From positions 62,001 through 126,000 of the forward strand of contig NZ_JAAIXZ010000002.1 in assembly GCF_010894435.1 (NCBI RefSeq): 64,000 nucleotides of DNA, given 5' to 3'. The translations under genes and the position numbers were made by a program. Positions 54,964 to 63,954 of the stretch are shown here, in pieces. The notes below the pieces were generated by a model, which worked only from the letters and a program-made list of their open reading frames with translations, was not told the origin of the DNA and searched no databases. The stretch's first letter is position 1; every line of letters starts with the position of its first letter. This DNA comes from Pyxidicoccus trucidator (GTDB lineage Bacteria; Myxococcota; Myxococcia; Myxococcales; Myxococcaceae).

Positions 54964-55716
54964 TCACGGCGAGGGCGCGGAGGGCCGCTCGCGCTCCGAG
55001 CCCCCGGGGACGTGGGCCGGCGCCTCCGCGTACACCCCGCGGTACTCGGGCGGCAGCAGCGCCGCTACCCGGCGCATCATCGCGTCCACCAGGGCCTGGC
55101 GCGCGTCGTCCGCGCCGGCGCACTCCGCCTCCAGGTCCTCCACGCGGAAGGGCCGGCCGAAGCGCACGACGACGTCGGCCTTGTAGAGCCGCTCCCCGCC
55201 CATGTCCGAGTCGTTGATGGGCATCAGCTTCTCGGTGCCCCGCAGCGCCACCGGCACCACGGGCACGCCCGCGCGCTTCGCAATCAGCGACACGCCCTTC
55301 TTCGCCTCCAGCAACGTGCCGTTACGGCTGCGCGCGCCCTCCGGGAAGATGAGCACCGGCTGGCCGCCCTTGAGGGTCTCCACCGCCCGCCGCATCGCCT
55401 CGATGTCCGGCGAGTTGGGCTTGATGGCGATGGTCTCCATCACCTCCGACGCCAGCCGCGTCATCGTCGTGCTCTGGAGCTTCACCCCCGCCAGGAAGCT
55501 GACCTGTCGCGGACGGAAGGCCCGGTCCAGGGTGAAGCCGTCCGCGTTGGACAGGTGGTTGCAGATGAAGAGGCAGGGCTCGTCGGGAATGTTCTCCCGG
55601 CCCTCCACCACCTCATTCGCCAGCGTGTCCCAGACGCGGTTCATCAGCGCGCGCACCACGCGGCGGCGCGCCCGTTCCGGCAGCCTGGCCATCAGCTCGA
55701 AGAGAATGCGCAGCAC
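54964..55716 (-). CDS. PlsC-like 1-acylglycerol-3-phosphate acyltransferase
   Basis: This 250-residue enzyme adds an acyl chain to a lysophosphatidate or related lipid at the inner membrane. It has the NHxxxxD box NHLSNAD, the FPEGARSR box with GVSLIAKRAGVPVVPVALRG, and a Pro/Ser-rich tail. Start: GTG 55716 has GGAGG 11 bases upstream and gives a clean N-terminus; ATG 55755 is an alternative that adds 13 residues. It lies 90 bases upstream of the DUF2381 gene on the same strand. Confidence 0.82.
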   Translation of the reverse strand: MLRILFELMARLPERARRRVVRALMNRVWDTLANEVVEGRENIPDEPCLFICNHLSNADGFTLDRAFRPRQVSFLAGVKLQSTTMTRLASEVMETIAIKPNSPDIEAMRRAVETLKGGQPVLIFPEGARSRNGTLLEAKKGVSLIAKRAGVPVVPVALRGTEKLMPINDSDMGGERLYKADVVVRFGRPFRVEDLEAECAGADDARQALVDAMMRRVAALLPPEYRGVYAEAPAHVPGGSERERPSAPSP

Positions 55717-56042
55717 GCGTCGGTCGCCTCCATCTCGGGGACGGCCCGAGAGCATGGCTCGGCTGGAGCCCAGGCGGGCGGCAATTGATGCTGGCGCCCC
55801 AGTCCCGCCACTACCCACCAGAAGATGTAGTCCCGCCTGCGGCACAGGTCAGCACCCCTGCCCACATGCAGCCCGCCCGCATGGCGGGCCGTCATGCAGC
55901 CAACGCTCTTCCGGCACCGCGGGACAGACCCCTACCGCCCTGGCACGGCCACGCGTGACACCGCACCGGGACGTTGGCCCGCGTCAGGCGCTGGCGCAAA
56001 GCCATCGGCGCCCGGGGGTGGGTTGGGCTATGGGAAGGGCGT
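55717..56042. other. Intergenic region between divergent acyltransferase and FAD-reductase genes
   Basis: No gene is seen. It must hold both promoters. A hairpin with 7-base arms GCCCGCC and GGCGGGC is at 55871-55889, flanked by direct repeats of CATGCAGCC. A 12-base element CACTACCCACCA at 55809-55820 recurs at 54909-54920, past the far end of the acyltransferase gene. Confidence 0.45.
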
Positions 56043-56930
56043 ATGAGCGCCGAAGCCACCCTGTCCCGCACCCGGAAGCCCGTGGAGTACGAGGTCACCG
56101 TCGCCCGCGTGCGCATGGACACGCATGACACGGCCACGCTGTTCCTCGACTTCGGCGGGACGCCCCCGGAGTACAAGGCGGGGCAGTTCCTCAACATCGA
56201 CCCGCACCAGTTCCCCGCGCTCGGGCGGCTGTCGGCCTACCTCCAGGAACAGAAGGGCCGCAAGGAGCCGCAGCGCTCCTACTCGCTCGCCTCCGCGCCG
56301 CACGAGCCGCTGGTGGCCATCACCATCAAAGATGAGGAGTTCATCCCCGGCCTCACCCGGTACCCGCCGCTCCTGTCCCCCTTCCTCGTGCACGGCCGGC
56401 TCACCGGCGCGCGCCTCAAGGTGCTGGGCTTCATGGGGCCGTACGTGCTGCCGGACGACGTGGAGCAGCGCACCGGGCACATCCTCCACCTGGTGGCCGG
56501 CTCCGGCGCGGTGCCCAACTTCGCCATCCTGAAGGACGCGCTCCACCGGGGCCTGAAGCTGCGCCACACCTTCCTCTTCTCCAGCAAGACGTGGGGCGAC
56601 GTGCTCTACGGCGAGGAGCTGGTCGCCCTGGAGCAGGCGCACCCGGACCGCGTGCGCGTGGTGCACACCCTCACCCGTGAGACGGACGAGTCACGCTTCG
56701 GCCCCACCGTGCGCAAGGGCCGCGTGGCCCAGGCGCTGCTGGAGGAGCTGATTCCGGACCGGGACACCTGCCTCGTCTACGCGTGCGGCCCGGCGATTAC
56801 GCCGTGGGACAGGCGCAAGGCGCTGGAGACGCGCACGCCCGCCACTCCGCGCTTCATGGAGACGGTGCTCGGTCACCTCCACGCGCTGGGCATCCAGGAC
56901 AAGCGCATCAAGCGGGAGACGTACGGGTGA
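56043..56930 (+). CDS. FAD/NAD(P)-binding ferredoxin-reductase-type oxidoreductase
   Basis: This 295-residue flavoprotein has the FNR fold without a 2Fe-2S domain. The FAD domain has the RxYS motif QRSYSLAS. The NAD(P) domain has VAGSGAVPNFAILKDAL, and the last domain ends in CGPAITPWDRRKALETRTPA, with Cys-Gly-Pro the usual FNR signature near the nicotinamide. It passes electrons between NAD(P)H and an unknown partner such as an oxygenase or a ferredoxin. ATG 56043 has AGGG upstream. No oxygenase or ferredoxin gene is adjacent. Confidence 0.86.
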   Translation: MSAEATLSRTRKPVEYEVTVARVRMDTHDTATLFLDFGGTPPEYKAGQFLNIDPHQFPALGRLSAYLQEQKGRKEPQRSYSLASAPHEPLVAITIKDEEFIPGLTRYPPLLSPFLVHGRLTGARLKVLGFMGPYVLPDDVEQRTGHILHLVAGSGAVPNFAILKDALHRGLKLRHTFLFSSKTWGDVLYGEELVALEQAHPDRVRVVHTLTRETDESRFGPTVRKGRVAQALLEELIPDRDTCLVYACGPAITPWDRRKALETRTPATPRFMETVLGHLHALGIQDKRIKRETYG

Positions 56931-57103
56931 GCAGGGCGGGCTTCAACGCCAACCCGTGAAGCTCATATCGCCCGAGCGGTTGACTCCTTTCGCGGCGGAG
57001 GGCATCCCCTCGTTCGGCGCGGGGCGGCTGAGGAGGCTCCAGGCGCGTGCCGTTGTACCGGGACCGGATGGAAATCCCTCCCTCCGGCTGTCCGGAGTCC
57101 CTC

Positions 57104-59395
57104 ATGTCTCATTGGAGTCCTCACACGCGGCGCGCCTGGTGGGGCGCCGTCTCCCTGGCGTTGGCCCTGAGCACGGGCTGCGGCGACACCTCGGGAGCGT
57201 CCACGCCCGAAGCGCCCGCGTCCCCCGAGTCCGTCCTCCAGGTGGAATTGGAGGAGGCCTTCGTCGCCATCCCCCGCGCGGTGAGCGCCGAGCAGCAGCA
57301 GCAGGTGTCCCAGCGGCTCGCCGGCGCGGTGGATGACGCGCGAGCCAGCTTCTACCTGGCCATCCGCCGCAACGAGCTGGACAAGAAGTGGTTCCTCTCC
57401 GCGTACTCCAAGCAGGCCCACCCCGGTGGCGTGGTCTACACCGCGGCCACCACCCTGGGCACGCGGGTGGTGAGCTTCGAGGAGCAGAACGGCAAGCTCT
57501 TCGTCTTCGACGTCGACACGCGCAAGCAGATGAGCGACGTGTTCCATCCGCAGGTGCTGGTCGACGCGTACCCCATCGTCACCGACCATGCCGCGTTCAA
57601 TCGCCTGCCGGGCTCCAGCCAGTACGTGCTCATCGACCCCACGGCGGGCCTCAATCGCTTCGGCGTCGTGGGGGACGAGCGTGGCGAGGACGGCGTCCGC
57701 TTCCAGGTGGAGCTGAGCTTCGCGCAGCGCTTCCGGCGCATCGCGGATGGCATCACCTTCGAGCAGGTCTACACGGGCTACGCGGAGGTGCCGGACCCTG
57801 ATGCCTCCATCTGGTGGATGGAGGACAACCTCTTCCGGACCGCCGGCACCCTGGGCATCTCCCTGCGAAGGTACTCCGAGGGCCCGGGCTACACGCCCAC
57901 CCCGCTGCCGCCGCGAGAGCACTACTTCCGCAGCGAGCGGCGAATCGTCCCGAACACCGCCGCCCAGGTCATCGAGCAGGTGGCGGTGAAGTGGAACGTC
58001 CACCCCGGAATGAAGCCCATTCAATGGCACATCACCGAGCATGTCCTGAAGGCGCAGCAGGACCCGCGCTTCCAGGACTTTGACCTCGTGGGCGCGATGA
58101 AGCGCGGCATCGAGGGCTGGAACTCGGTGTTCGGCTTCCCGGTGTTCCAGGTGGCCATCGGTGACAGCTCGCTGAGCTTCGCCGACGACGACAAGAACGT
58201 CGTCATCTTCGACACGGACGAGGAGATGCCCTTCGCCATGGCGGACTGGAGGACCAACCCCAACACCGGCGAGATTCGAGGGGCCAGCATCTACTTCCCG
58301 GTGACCTGGGTGATTGTCGCGGCCAGCGAGCTCGGGGATGACGCGGCCCTCGAGGCCGCCCATTCCGAGCCGGAGGCCCGCGCCCCGTTCCGTCTGTCCT
58401 GGGCCGGCATGCGGGGCCGCCCGCTGTGTGACCTGGATGCCTCGGCCATGCGCGCGGCACGGGTGAGCGCCGGGACTCCGGGCCACGGCCAGCTGGCGGG
58501 ACTCACCAAGAAGCAGAAGGTGGAGCGGCTCCTCACGGGGCTGATGCTGCACGAGGTCGGCCATACGCTGGGGCTGCGGCACAACTTCTACGGCTCGCTC
58601 GCCTACGACGGCAGCCCCAACAGCCCCCTGTCCACCACGGTGATGGACTACCTCCAGTACGAGGACGCGGTCTACCTGGACACGCCGGGCTCGTATGACG
58701 TGCAGGCCGTGCGCTATCTCTATGGAATGTCGCCGCAGCCGCCCACGGATGGGTTCTGCACGGACGAGGACCGGCGCACGGACCCGTACTGCAACACGTA
58801 CGACCGCTCCTCCGAGCCCATCACCGGGTCCGTCGGCCCGCTGTACCACTCGGCCCGGGACTCCATGCTGAACAGCACGCTCCCCTGGAGCCGGTTCGTC
58901 TACTACTTCATCTACCAGATACACCCCCTCCTCAACTTCGTGCGCGTCGCGTCGCCCGAGGCGCAGGTCACCGCCTATTCCCTGGCGATGGAGGGCGTCC
59001 GTCCGCCGCTGGTGATTCCCCCGGGCGCCCGGGCGGACTACCCGGCCCGCGCGGACGAGTTCGTTCGACGCATCTTCGCGCGGCTCTACCTGGACCCGGC
59101 GTCGGAGCGCGGCCACTTCTCCGCCAACCCGCGCGCGACTCCGGAGCTGATGTCGCTGATGCTCCCGGACATCAAGGCCATCCTGCTCAACACGGATGGG
59201 GTGCGCAGTCACGAGGCACGCCGCACCATGGTGGACGTCCTCAAGGCCATGCAGACGCTGGGCGCGTACGCCGCCCTGCGTGAGCTGCGCGACGCGCTGA
59301 CCGCCAGCCTGCCCTCGCTGAGCGAGCCGGAGCGGATGCAGACCGAGGACCTGGTGGCCCGCATCACCGCCGCCCTGTCTCCCTACTACCGCTGA
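57104..59395 (+). CDS. Exported lipoprotein zinc metalloprotease (metzincin-like)
   Basis: This 763-residue protein has a lipoprotein signal (VSLALALSTGC). The catalytic site is HEVGHTLGLRHNF, with His483, Glu484, His487 and His493. A Met-turn TVMDYL follows at about 514. The HExxHxxGxxH plus Met-turn is the metzincin pattern. The rest is large and not assigned: an N-terminal region with ASFYLAIRRNELDKKWFLSAYSKQ, and a C-terminal all-helical part. It should cleave proteins at the cell surface, in line with a predatory lifestyle. The family is similar to bacterial large zinc-dependent metalloproteases. ATG 57104 follows GGAG. A strong terminator follows the stop. Confidence 0.85.
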   Translation: MSHWSPHTRRAWWGAVSLALALSTGCGDTSGASTPEAPASPESVLQVELEEAFVAIPRAVSAEQQQQVSQRLAGAVDDARASFYLAIRRNELDKKWFLSAYSKQAHPGGVVYTAATTLGTRVVSFEEQNGKLFVFDVDTRKQMSDVFHPQVLVDAYPIVTDHAAFNRLPGSSQYVLIDPTAGLNRFGVVGDERGEDGVRFQVELSFAQRFRRIADGITFEQVYTGYAEVPDPDASIWWMEDNLFRTAGTLGISLRRYSEGPGYTPTPLPPREHYFRSERRIVPNTAAQVIEQVAVKWNVHPGMKPIQWHITEHVLKAQQDPRFQDFDLVGAMKRGIEGWNSVFGFPVFQVAIGDSSLSFADDDKNVVIFDTDEEMPFAMADWRTNPNTGEIRGASIYFPVTWVIVAASELGDDAALEAAHSEPEARAPFRLSWAGMRGRPLCDLDASAMRAARVSAGTPGHGQLAGLTKKQKVERLLTGLMLHEVGHTLGLRHNFYGSLAYDGSPNSPLSTTVMDYLQYEDAVYLDTPGSYDVQAVRYLYGMSPQPPTDGFCTDEDRRTDPYCNTYDRSSEPITGSVGPLYHSARDSMLNSTLPWSRFVYYFIYQIHPLLNFVRVASPEAQVTAYSLAMEGVRPPLVIPPGARADYPARADEFVRRIFARLYLDPASERGHFSANPRATPELMSLMLPDIKAILLNTDGVRSHEARRTMVDVLKAMQTLGAYAALRELRDALTASLPSLSEPERMQTEDLVARITAALSPYYR

Positions 59396-59412
59396 CAGCT
59401 ACGGGAGCGCCT

Positions 59413-59451
59413 GGGGCCTCCTGGCGGTACACAGCCGCCAGGAGGCCCCTT
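59413..59451. terminator. Strong 15-bp-stem terminator hairpin between converging genes
   Basis: Arms GGGGCCTCCTGGCGG (59413-59427) and CCGCCAGGAGGCCCC (59435-59449) are perfectly complementary with a 7-base loop. TTCC follows. It lies between the metalloprotease and the RCC1-type lipoprotein genes, so it probably serves both. Confidence 0.78.
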
Positions 59452-59495
59452 CCGTGCGTTACCGGGGGCAACAGCTCACTGCATGAGCTGCTGCC

Positions 59496-62400
59496 TCACA
59501 TGTATTCGCAGACGCTATCGATGCACTCGAACTTGTAGTTGGGGCACCGGACTCCGCAGCCTCCGCAGTTATTGAAGTCGTCGGTGGTGTTGATGCACGT
59601 TCCGTTGCACCGGGTCTCACCTGGCGAGCAACTGCATACGCTCCCTTCGTCCGCCGCGCCGCTGCAGTTGTTGTCGATGCCGTCGCAGACCTCGGTGGCC
59701 CCTGGATGCAGGCCCCCGTTGGAGTCATCACAGTCGCTGGCGTTGGATACGAAGCCCGAGGGCCGCGAACAGGCCAGGAGCCACTGAGGGCTGCCATACC
59801 CATCGCCATCCTTATCCTGGTACCAGGTCGAGCCGACGCCCTCGTCCACCGAGCCGTTGCAGTTGTTGTCCGCCGAGTCGCACACCTCCGTGGCTCCAGG
59901 CCGGATGCCAGCGTTGGAGTCGTTGCAGTCGCTGGTGTTGGAGACGTAGCCCGAAGGTTGCGAGCACTGCTGCGTCGACACGCTCGAAGTGCCGTAGCTG
60001 TCGCCGTCGGCGTCGCGGTAGTAGGTCTGCTTCGCGGGCTCGTCACCCATGCCGTTGCAGTTGTTGTCGATGCTGTCGCACAACTCCGTGGCTCCAGGCC
60101 GGGTGCTCGAGCTGGAGTCGTTGCAGTCGCCGTCGTTGGAGACGTAGCCCGAGGGCCGCGAGCACGCCTCTCTCGTATTATTGGAGTTGCCGTAGCCGTC
60201 GCCATCCACATCGCGGTACCAGGTCGAGCCGACTCCGTCGTCCACCGAGCCATTGCAGTCGTTGTCAGAGCCGTCGCAGACCTCCCAGGCGCTGGGGCTG
60301 ATGCTCCCGCTGGAGTCGTTGCAGTCGCCGGCGTTGGAGACGTAGCCCGAGGGCTTCGAGCACGCCTGCGTGGACTGGTTCAAATTGCCGTAGCCATCGC
60401 TGTCCGCGTCGCGGAACCAGGTCGACTTCACGCCTTCATCCACCGTGCCGTTGCAGTTGTTGTCGGCACCATCACAGGTCTCGGAGGCACCAGGCCGGAT
60501 GCCGGCGTTGGAGTCGTTGCAGTCGCTGGAGCTGGAGACGTAGCCCGCGGGCTGCGAGCACGCCTGGGTTGACTGGCTGGCAGTGCCGTAGCCGTCGCTG
60601 TCGGCGTCGCGGTAGAAGGTCGAGCCCACGCCTTCGTCCGCCGTGCCGCTGCAGTTGTTGTCCACGCCGTCGCAAACCTCCGTGGCTCCGGGCTTGATGC
60701 TCGCGCTGGAGTCGTTGCAGTCGCCGACGTTGGAGACGTACCCCGAGGGCTGCGAGCACGCATTGCTCGACTGGCTGGCATTGCCGTAGCCGTCGCCATC
60801 CGCATCGCGGTACCAGGTCGAGCCGACGCCCTCGTCCACCGTGCCGTTGCAGTTGTTGTCGGCGCTGTCGCACACCTCCGTGGCCCCGGGCTTGATGCTC
60901 GCGCTGGAGTCGTTGCAGTCGGTGGTGTTCGACACGTAGCCGGAGGGCTGCGAGCACGCCTGCGTCGGCAGGCCCGCGTTGCCGTGGCCGTCACCGTCCG
61001 CGTCGCGGTAGAAGGTCGAGCCGACCCCCTCATCCGTCGAGCCATTGCAGTTGTTGTCGGCGCTGTCACACACCTCCGTCGCACCGGGCTTGATGCTCGC
61101 GCTGGCGTCGTTGCAGTCGCCCGCGGCCGCCACGTAGCCCGAGGGCTGGCTGCACGTCTGCAGGGTGTTGGTCGAGGTGCCGTAGGTGTCGCCATCCGCG
61201 TCCCGGTACCAGGTCAGGATGGCAACGCCCTCGTCCACCGCGCCGCTGCAGTTGTTGTCCACGGAGTCGCACACCTCCGTTGCGCCCGGCTTGATGGCCG
61301 CGTTGGAGTCATTGCAGTCGCTGGAGCTCGCCACGTAGCCCGTGGGCTTCGCGCAGGCCTGTGTCTCCTGCGCCGCATCGCCGAAGCCGTCACCGTCCGC
61401 GTCGCGGTACCAGGCGCCCATCAGCCCCTCGTCCACCTGGGCGTCACAGTCGTTGTCCAGTGCGTCGCAGACCTCCGTGCCGCCGGGCTTGATGGCCGCG
61501 CTGGCGTCATTGCAGTCGGTCGCGTCCGCGACGAAGCCCGCGGGCTGACGGCAGTTCTGCACGGTCTCGCCCGCGTTGCCGGTGCCGTCGCCATCCGCGT
61601 CGCGGTACCAGGCCTGGGTGGGCAGCCCTTCGTCGGCCTGCGTATCGCAGTCGTTGTCCATGCCGTCGCACACCTCGATGGCGCCAGGGTTGAAGACTGC
61701 GTTGGTGTCATTGCAGTCGCCCGGGTTCGGCGCGTGGCCCGAGGGCTTCGCGCAGGCCTGCACCGCCTGGTCCGTCAGGCCGTAGTCGTCGCCGTCCTGG
61801 TCGCGGTACCACGCCACGAAGGACAGGCCGTCGTCCGGCTGCCCGTTGCAGTCGTTGTCCTTGCTGTCGCAGAGCTCGGCCGAGGCATCCTCCTTCTGCA
61901 CGCAGTCGATGGCGCCGTGGGTGCAGTACGTCACGCCCTCGCCGCACACGCCTTGCAGCCCCGTGGAGCACGCCTGCAGTCCACCCGGGTTGCCTTCGTC
62001 AGACTCGCCGTCACAGTCGTTGTCCAGGCTGTCGCACTGCTCGGCGGACGCGGCCTGGACCTGCTCGCAGGCCACGTTGCCGGCGACGCAGGCGGTCGTC
62101 CCCGCGCCGCACACGCCCGGCTTCCCCGTCGCGCAGGTCTCGCCGCCGCGCGGGTTGCCCTCGTCCACGGCTTCATCACAGCTGTCATCCACGCCGTTGC
62201 ACTCCTCCGGAGCCCCCGGGTAGGTGGTCGGCATGTAGTCGTCGCAGTCGATTTCCTCCACGAAGCCAGGGGAGGGCTCACACGCGTACTCGACGACGTA
62301 CTCGTCCCCGAACCCGTCCATGTCACCGTCGAAGTAGAACGTGTTGGTGATCAGGGCCGACACGGGGGCGGTCGTCGCCACCGTCGAGGTGCTGCCCGTA

Positions 62401-63593
62401 CCGAGCTGTCCCTGGCCGTTGTTGCCCCAGGCCCACACCGGGCACCCCGGCCGCAGCGCCACCGCGTGCTGGGCGCCGGCCGCCAGGGCCTTCGCATCCG
62501 CCACTCCCGTCACGCTCACCGGCACGGCGCTGTTCACCGTGCCGCCGTTGCCGAGCTGACCGGAGACGTTGTGGCCCCAGGCCTTCACGAAGCCGTCACC
62601 CATGATGGCGAGGGAGAAGAAGTGGCCCGCGGAGATGGCCTTGACGGCGAACAGGCCAGTGACTGCCGTGGGCGCCAGCACCGGCGTGGTGCTGGTGCTG
62701 CCGGTGCCCACCTGGCCGAAGGTGTTCTGACCCCAGGCCCACACGTTGCCGAACTGCTCGTCAATGACGAGGGAGTGGCTCCCGCCCGCGGCAATGGCCG
62801 TGGCGCGCGGCAGCCCCGCCGCCTGCGTCGGCACCAGGACGTTGGTGCTGGTGGCTCCGGTGCCCACCTGCCCGGCCGTGTTCTGCCCCCAGCCCCACAC
62901 CTTGCCGTCCGCATCCAGCGCCAGCGCGTGGTTCAGGCCGGCGGCCATGGACCGGATGGTGGGCAGGCCCGCCACCACCACGGGCGTGGCCACCGAGGGG
63001 CTGGTGGCGCCCGTGCCAATCTGGCCGGACGTATTCTGGCCCCAGGCCCACAGCCGGCCATCCGTCCCCAGCGCGAGCGAGAAGCTGCCGTTGGCCGCGA
63101 TGGCCTGGATGCCGGGCAGCGTCACCTTCGTCGGCACCAGCACCGTACCCCCGGCGATACCGAGGCCCACCTGCCCGGAGGCGTTCTGCCCCCACACCCA
63201 CACGTTGCCGTCCACATCCAGCGCCAGCGAGTGGGCGACACCCGCCGCCAGGGCCTTGATGGGCGGCAGCCCGTTCACCCGCGAGGGCTGGGGCAGGGGC
63301 GTGGTGCTGGTGTTCCCCGTGCCGAGCTGCCCGGCCGTGTTCTGACCCCAGGCCCAGACCTCACCGTCCTTGCGCAGGAACAGCGAGTGATAGGCGCCCG
63401 CGGCCACCGTCTGAGGCACCCGCACGGCGGCCAATCCCTGGCGCGTCGTGGCGGGAGCTTCCTCGCTGCCAGGCACCGGCTCCGGCCCGCCACAGCCCAG
63501 GGAGGCCAGGAGGAGGACGGCGGTACACCACGTCAGGCGGCTGCGCGGCACTTCCAGACATTGTCGTTTCAAGTCACTGCTCCTGAGCGTCAT
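59496..63593 (-). CDS. Large exported lipoprotein with RCC1 repeats and tandem MopI-type metal-binding repeats
   Basis: This 1,365-residue surface protein has a lipoprotein signal (LTWCTAVLLLASLGC). Residues about 65-400 form at least seven RCC1-like repeats, each with a VWAWGQN-x-x-GQ-LGTG block, which suggests a seven-blade beta-propeller. A first degenerate calcium motif (FYFDGDMDGFG) and two Cys-rich repeats with GVCGxG lead to eleven repeats of about 66 residues. Each has WYRDADGDGYG, a CSQPSGYV, a DCNDS and an EVCDSxDNNCNG-x-DEG. This DxDxDG plus CD-DN-C pattern fits the putative metal-binding motif family of myxobacteria. The C-terminus is Cys-rich. The ATG at 63593 is chosen for the signal peptide. 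It is probably a calcium-stabilised adhesin or sensor; the ligand is unknown. Confidence 0.88.
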   Translation of the reverse strand: MTLRSSDLKRQCLEVPRSRLTWCTAVLLLASLGCGGPEPVPGSEEAPATTRQGLAAVRVPQTVAAGAYHSLFLRKDGEVWAWGQNTAGQLGTGNTSTTPLPQPSRVNGLPPIKALAAGVAHSLALDVDGNVWVWGQNASGQVGLGIAGGTVLVPTKVTLPGIQAIAANGSFSLALGTDGRLWAWGQNTSGQIGTGATSPSVATPVVVAGLPTIRSMAAGLNHALALDADGKVWGWGQNTAGQVGTGATSTNVLVPTQAAGLPRATAIAAGGSHSLVIDEQFGNVWAWGQNTFGQVGTGSTSTTPVLAPTAVTGLFAVKAISAGHFFSLAIMGDGFVKAWGHNVSGQLGNGGTVNSAVPVSVTGVADAKALAAGAQHAVALRPGCPVWAWGNNGQGQLGTGSTSTVATTAPVSALITNTFYFDGDMDGFGDEYVVEYACEPSPGFVEEIDCDDYMPTTYPGAPEECNGVDDSCDEAVDEGNPRGGETCATGKPGVCGAGTTACVAGNVACEQVQAASAEQCDSLDNDCDGESDEGNPGGLQACSTGLQGVCGEGVTYCTHGAIDCVQKEDASAELCDSKDNDCNGQPDDGLSFVAWYRDQDGDDYGLTDQAVQACAKPSGHAPNPGDCNDTNAVFNPGAIEVCDGMDNDCDTQADEGLPTQAWYRDADGDGTGNAGETVQNCRQPAGFVADATDCNDASAAIKPGGTEVCDALDNDCDAQVDEGLMGAWYRDADGDGFGDAAQETQACAKPTGYVASSSDCNDSNAAIKPGATEVCDSVDNNCSGAVDEGVAILTWYRDADGDTYGTSTNTLQTCSQPSGYVAAAGDCNDASASIKPGATEVCDSADNNCNGSTDEGVGSTFYRDADGDGHGNAGLPTQACSQPSGYVSNTTDCNDSSASIKPGATEVCDSADNNCNGTVDEGVGSTWYRDADGDGYGNASQSSNACSQPSGYVSNVGDCNDSSASIKPGATEVCDGVDNNCSGTADEGVGSTFYRDADSDGYGTASQSTQACSQPAGYVSSSSDCNDSNAGIRPGASETCDGADNNCNGTVDEGVKSTWFRDADSDGYGNLNQSTQACSKPSGYVSNAGDCNDSSGSISPSAWEVCDGSDNDCNGSVDDGVGSTWYRDVDGDGYGNSNNTREACSRPSGYVSNDGDCNDSSSSTRPGATELCDSIDNNCNGMGDEPAKQTYYRDADGDSYGTSSVSTQQCSQPSGYVSNTSDCNDSNAGIRPGATEVCDSADNNCNGSVDEGVGSTWYQDKDGDGYGSPQWLLACSRPSGFVSNASDCDDSNGGLHPGATEVCDGIDNNCSGAADEGSVCSCSPGETRCNGTCINTTDDFNNCGGCGVRCPNYKFECIDSVCEYM
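59645..61820 (-). repeat. Tandem repeat array, about 198 bp period, inside the RCC1-type lipoprotein
   Basis: The anchor TCGCGGTA-type sequence recurs at 60013, 60211, 60409, 60607, 60805, 61003, 61201, 61402, 61600 and 61801, with a further unit at 59815. Seven consecutive steps are exactly 198 bases and the rest alternate 201 and 198. The constant spacing with high identity points to recent expansion or gene-conversion homogenisation. It is coding, not a CRISPR array. Confidence 0.9.
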
Positions 63594-63954
63594 CCATGCG
63601 CCCTGCCTCTCCCGGGCCAGGCGATGACGTTGGGTGGGACTCCATTCCCCAGACAGGACGTGACGAGACACACCTCCTACCGGAGGGTGCGTGCACCCCC
63701 CGCGCGGAGGCGTGTCCTGTGCGTCCTGACCTGGGGAATGGAGCGAGAGGCGGTGGTTTTTGTCGCCTCAGCCTGGCGTCATGAGGACAGACGCGGCTGG
63801 GCTGTTTTTGCTACTGGGTGGTGATTGCTTACGGGCCATGGACAGATTGCTCTCTCTGCGGTGCATGAGAGGGTGTTCGGCTCGACCCAGGCTCATTGGC
63901 GCAGGCAGCGCAGACCACCCCCTCGGCTCAAGGGAGCCGACGAGGGGGAAAACG
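63594..63954. other. Intergenic region at the right edge
   Basis: No gene is seen in these 361 bases. The stretch 63755-63860 is locally less GC-rich than its surroundings and may hold promoter elements for the minus-strand lipoprotein gene and for a possible plus-strand gene starting at 63955. I cannot assign a consensus promoter. Confidence 0.4.
63919..63948 (+). promoter_or_regulatory. Hairpin covering a Shine-Dalgarno before a possible gene
   Basis: CCCCCTC-GGCTC pairs with GAGCC-GACGAGGGGG, with a three-base bulge. The right arm contains the GAGGGGG that precedes the ATG at 63955. If that ATG is used, the arm could hide its ribosome site. The next gene lies outside the window. Confidence 0.35.

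Noticed and set aside
55871..55889. Hairpin GCCCGCC-CGCAT-GGCGGGC in the gap before the FAD-reductase gene
   Set aside because: It is not next to a gene end and has no T-run, so I do not call it a terminator; it is mentioned only in the gap entry.
55941..55960. TGGCACG that recalls a sigma-54 -24 element before the FAD-reductase gene
   Set aside because: The -12 TTGC element is missing at the required spacing.
59645..61820. Regular repeats suggestive of CRISPR or satellite DNA
   Set aside because: Period 198 is an exact codon multiple and each unit translates to the same calcium-motif protein repeat, so it is coding. There are no short repeat-spacer units and no cas genes.
60984..63824. A 946-codon plus-strand open frame opposite the RCC1-type lipoprotein
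   Set aside because: It mirrors the repeat codons with no independent motif, and the minus strand holds a clear lipoprotein signal and repeats.
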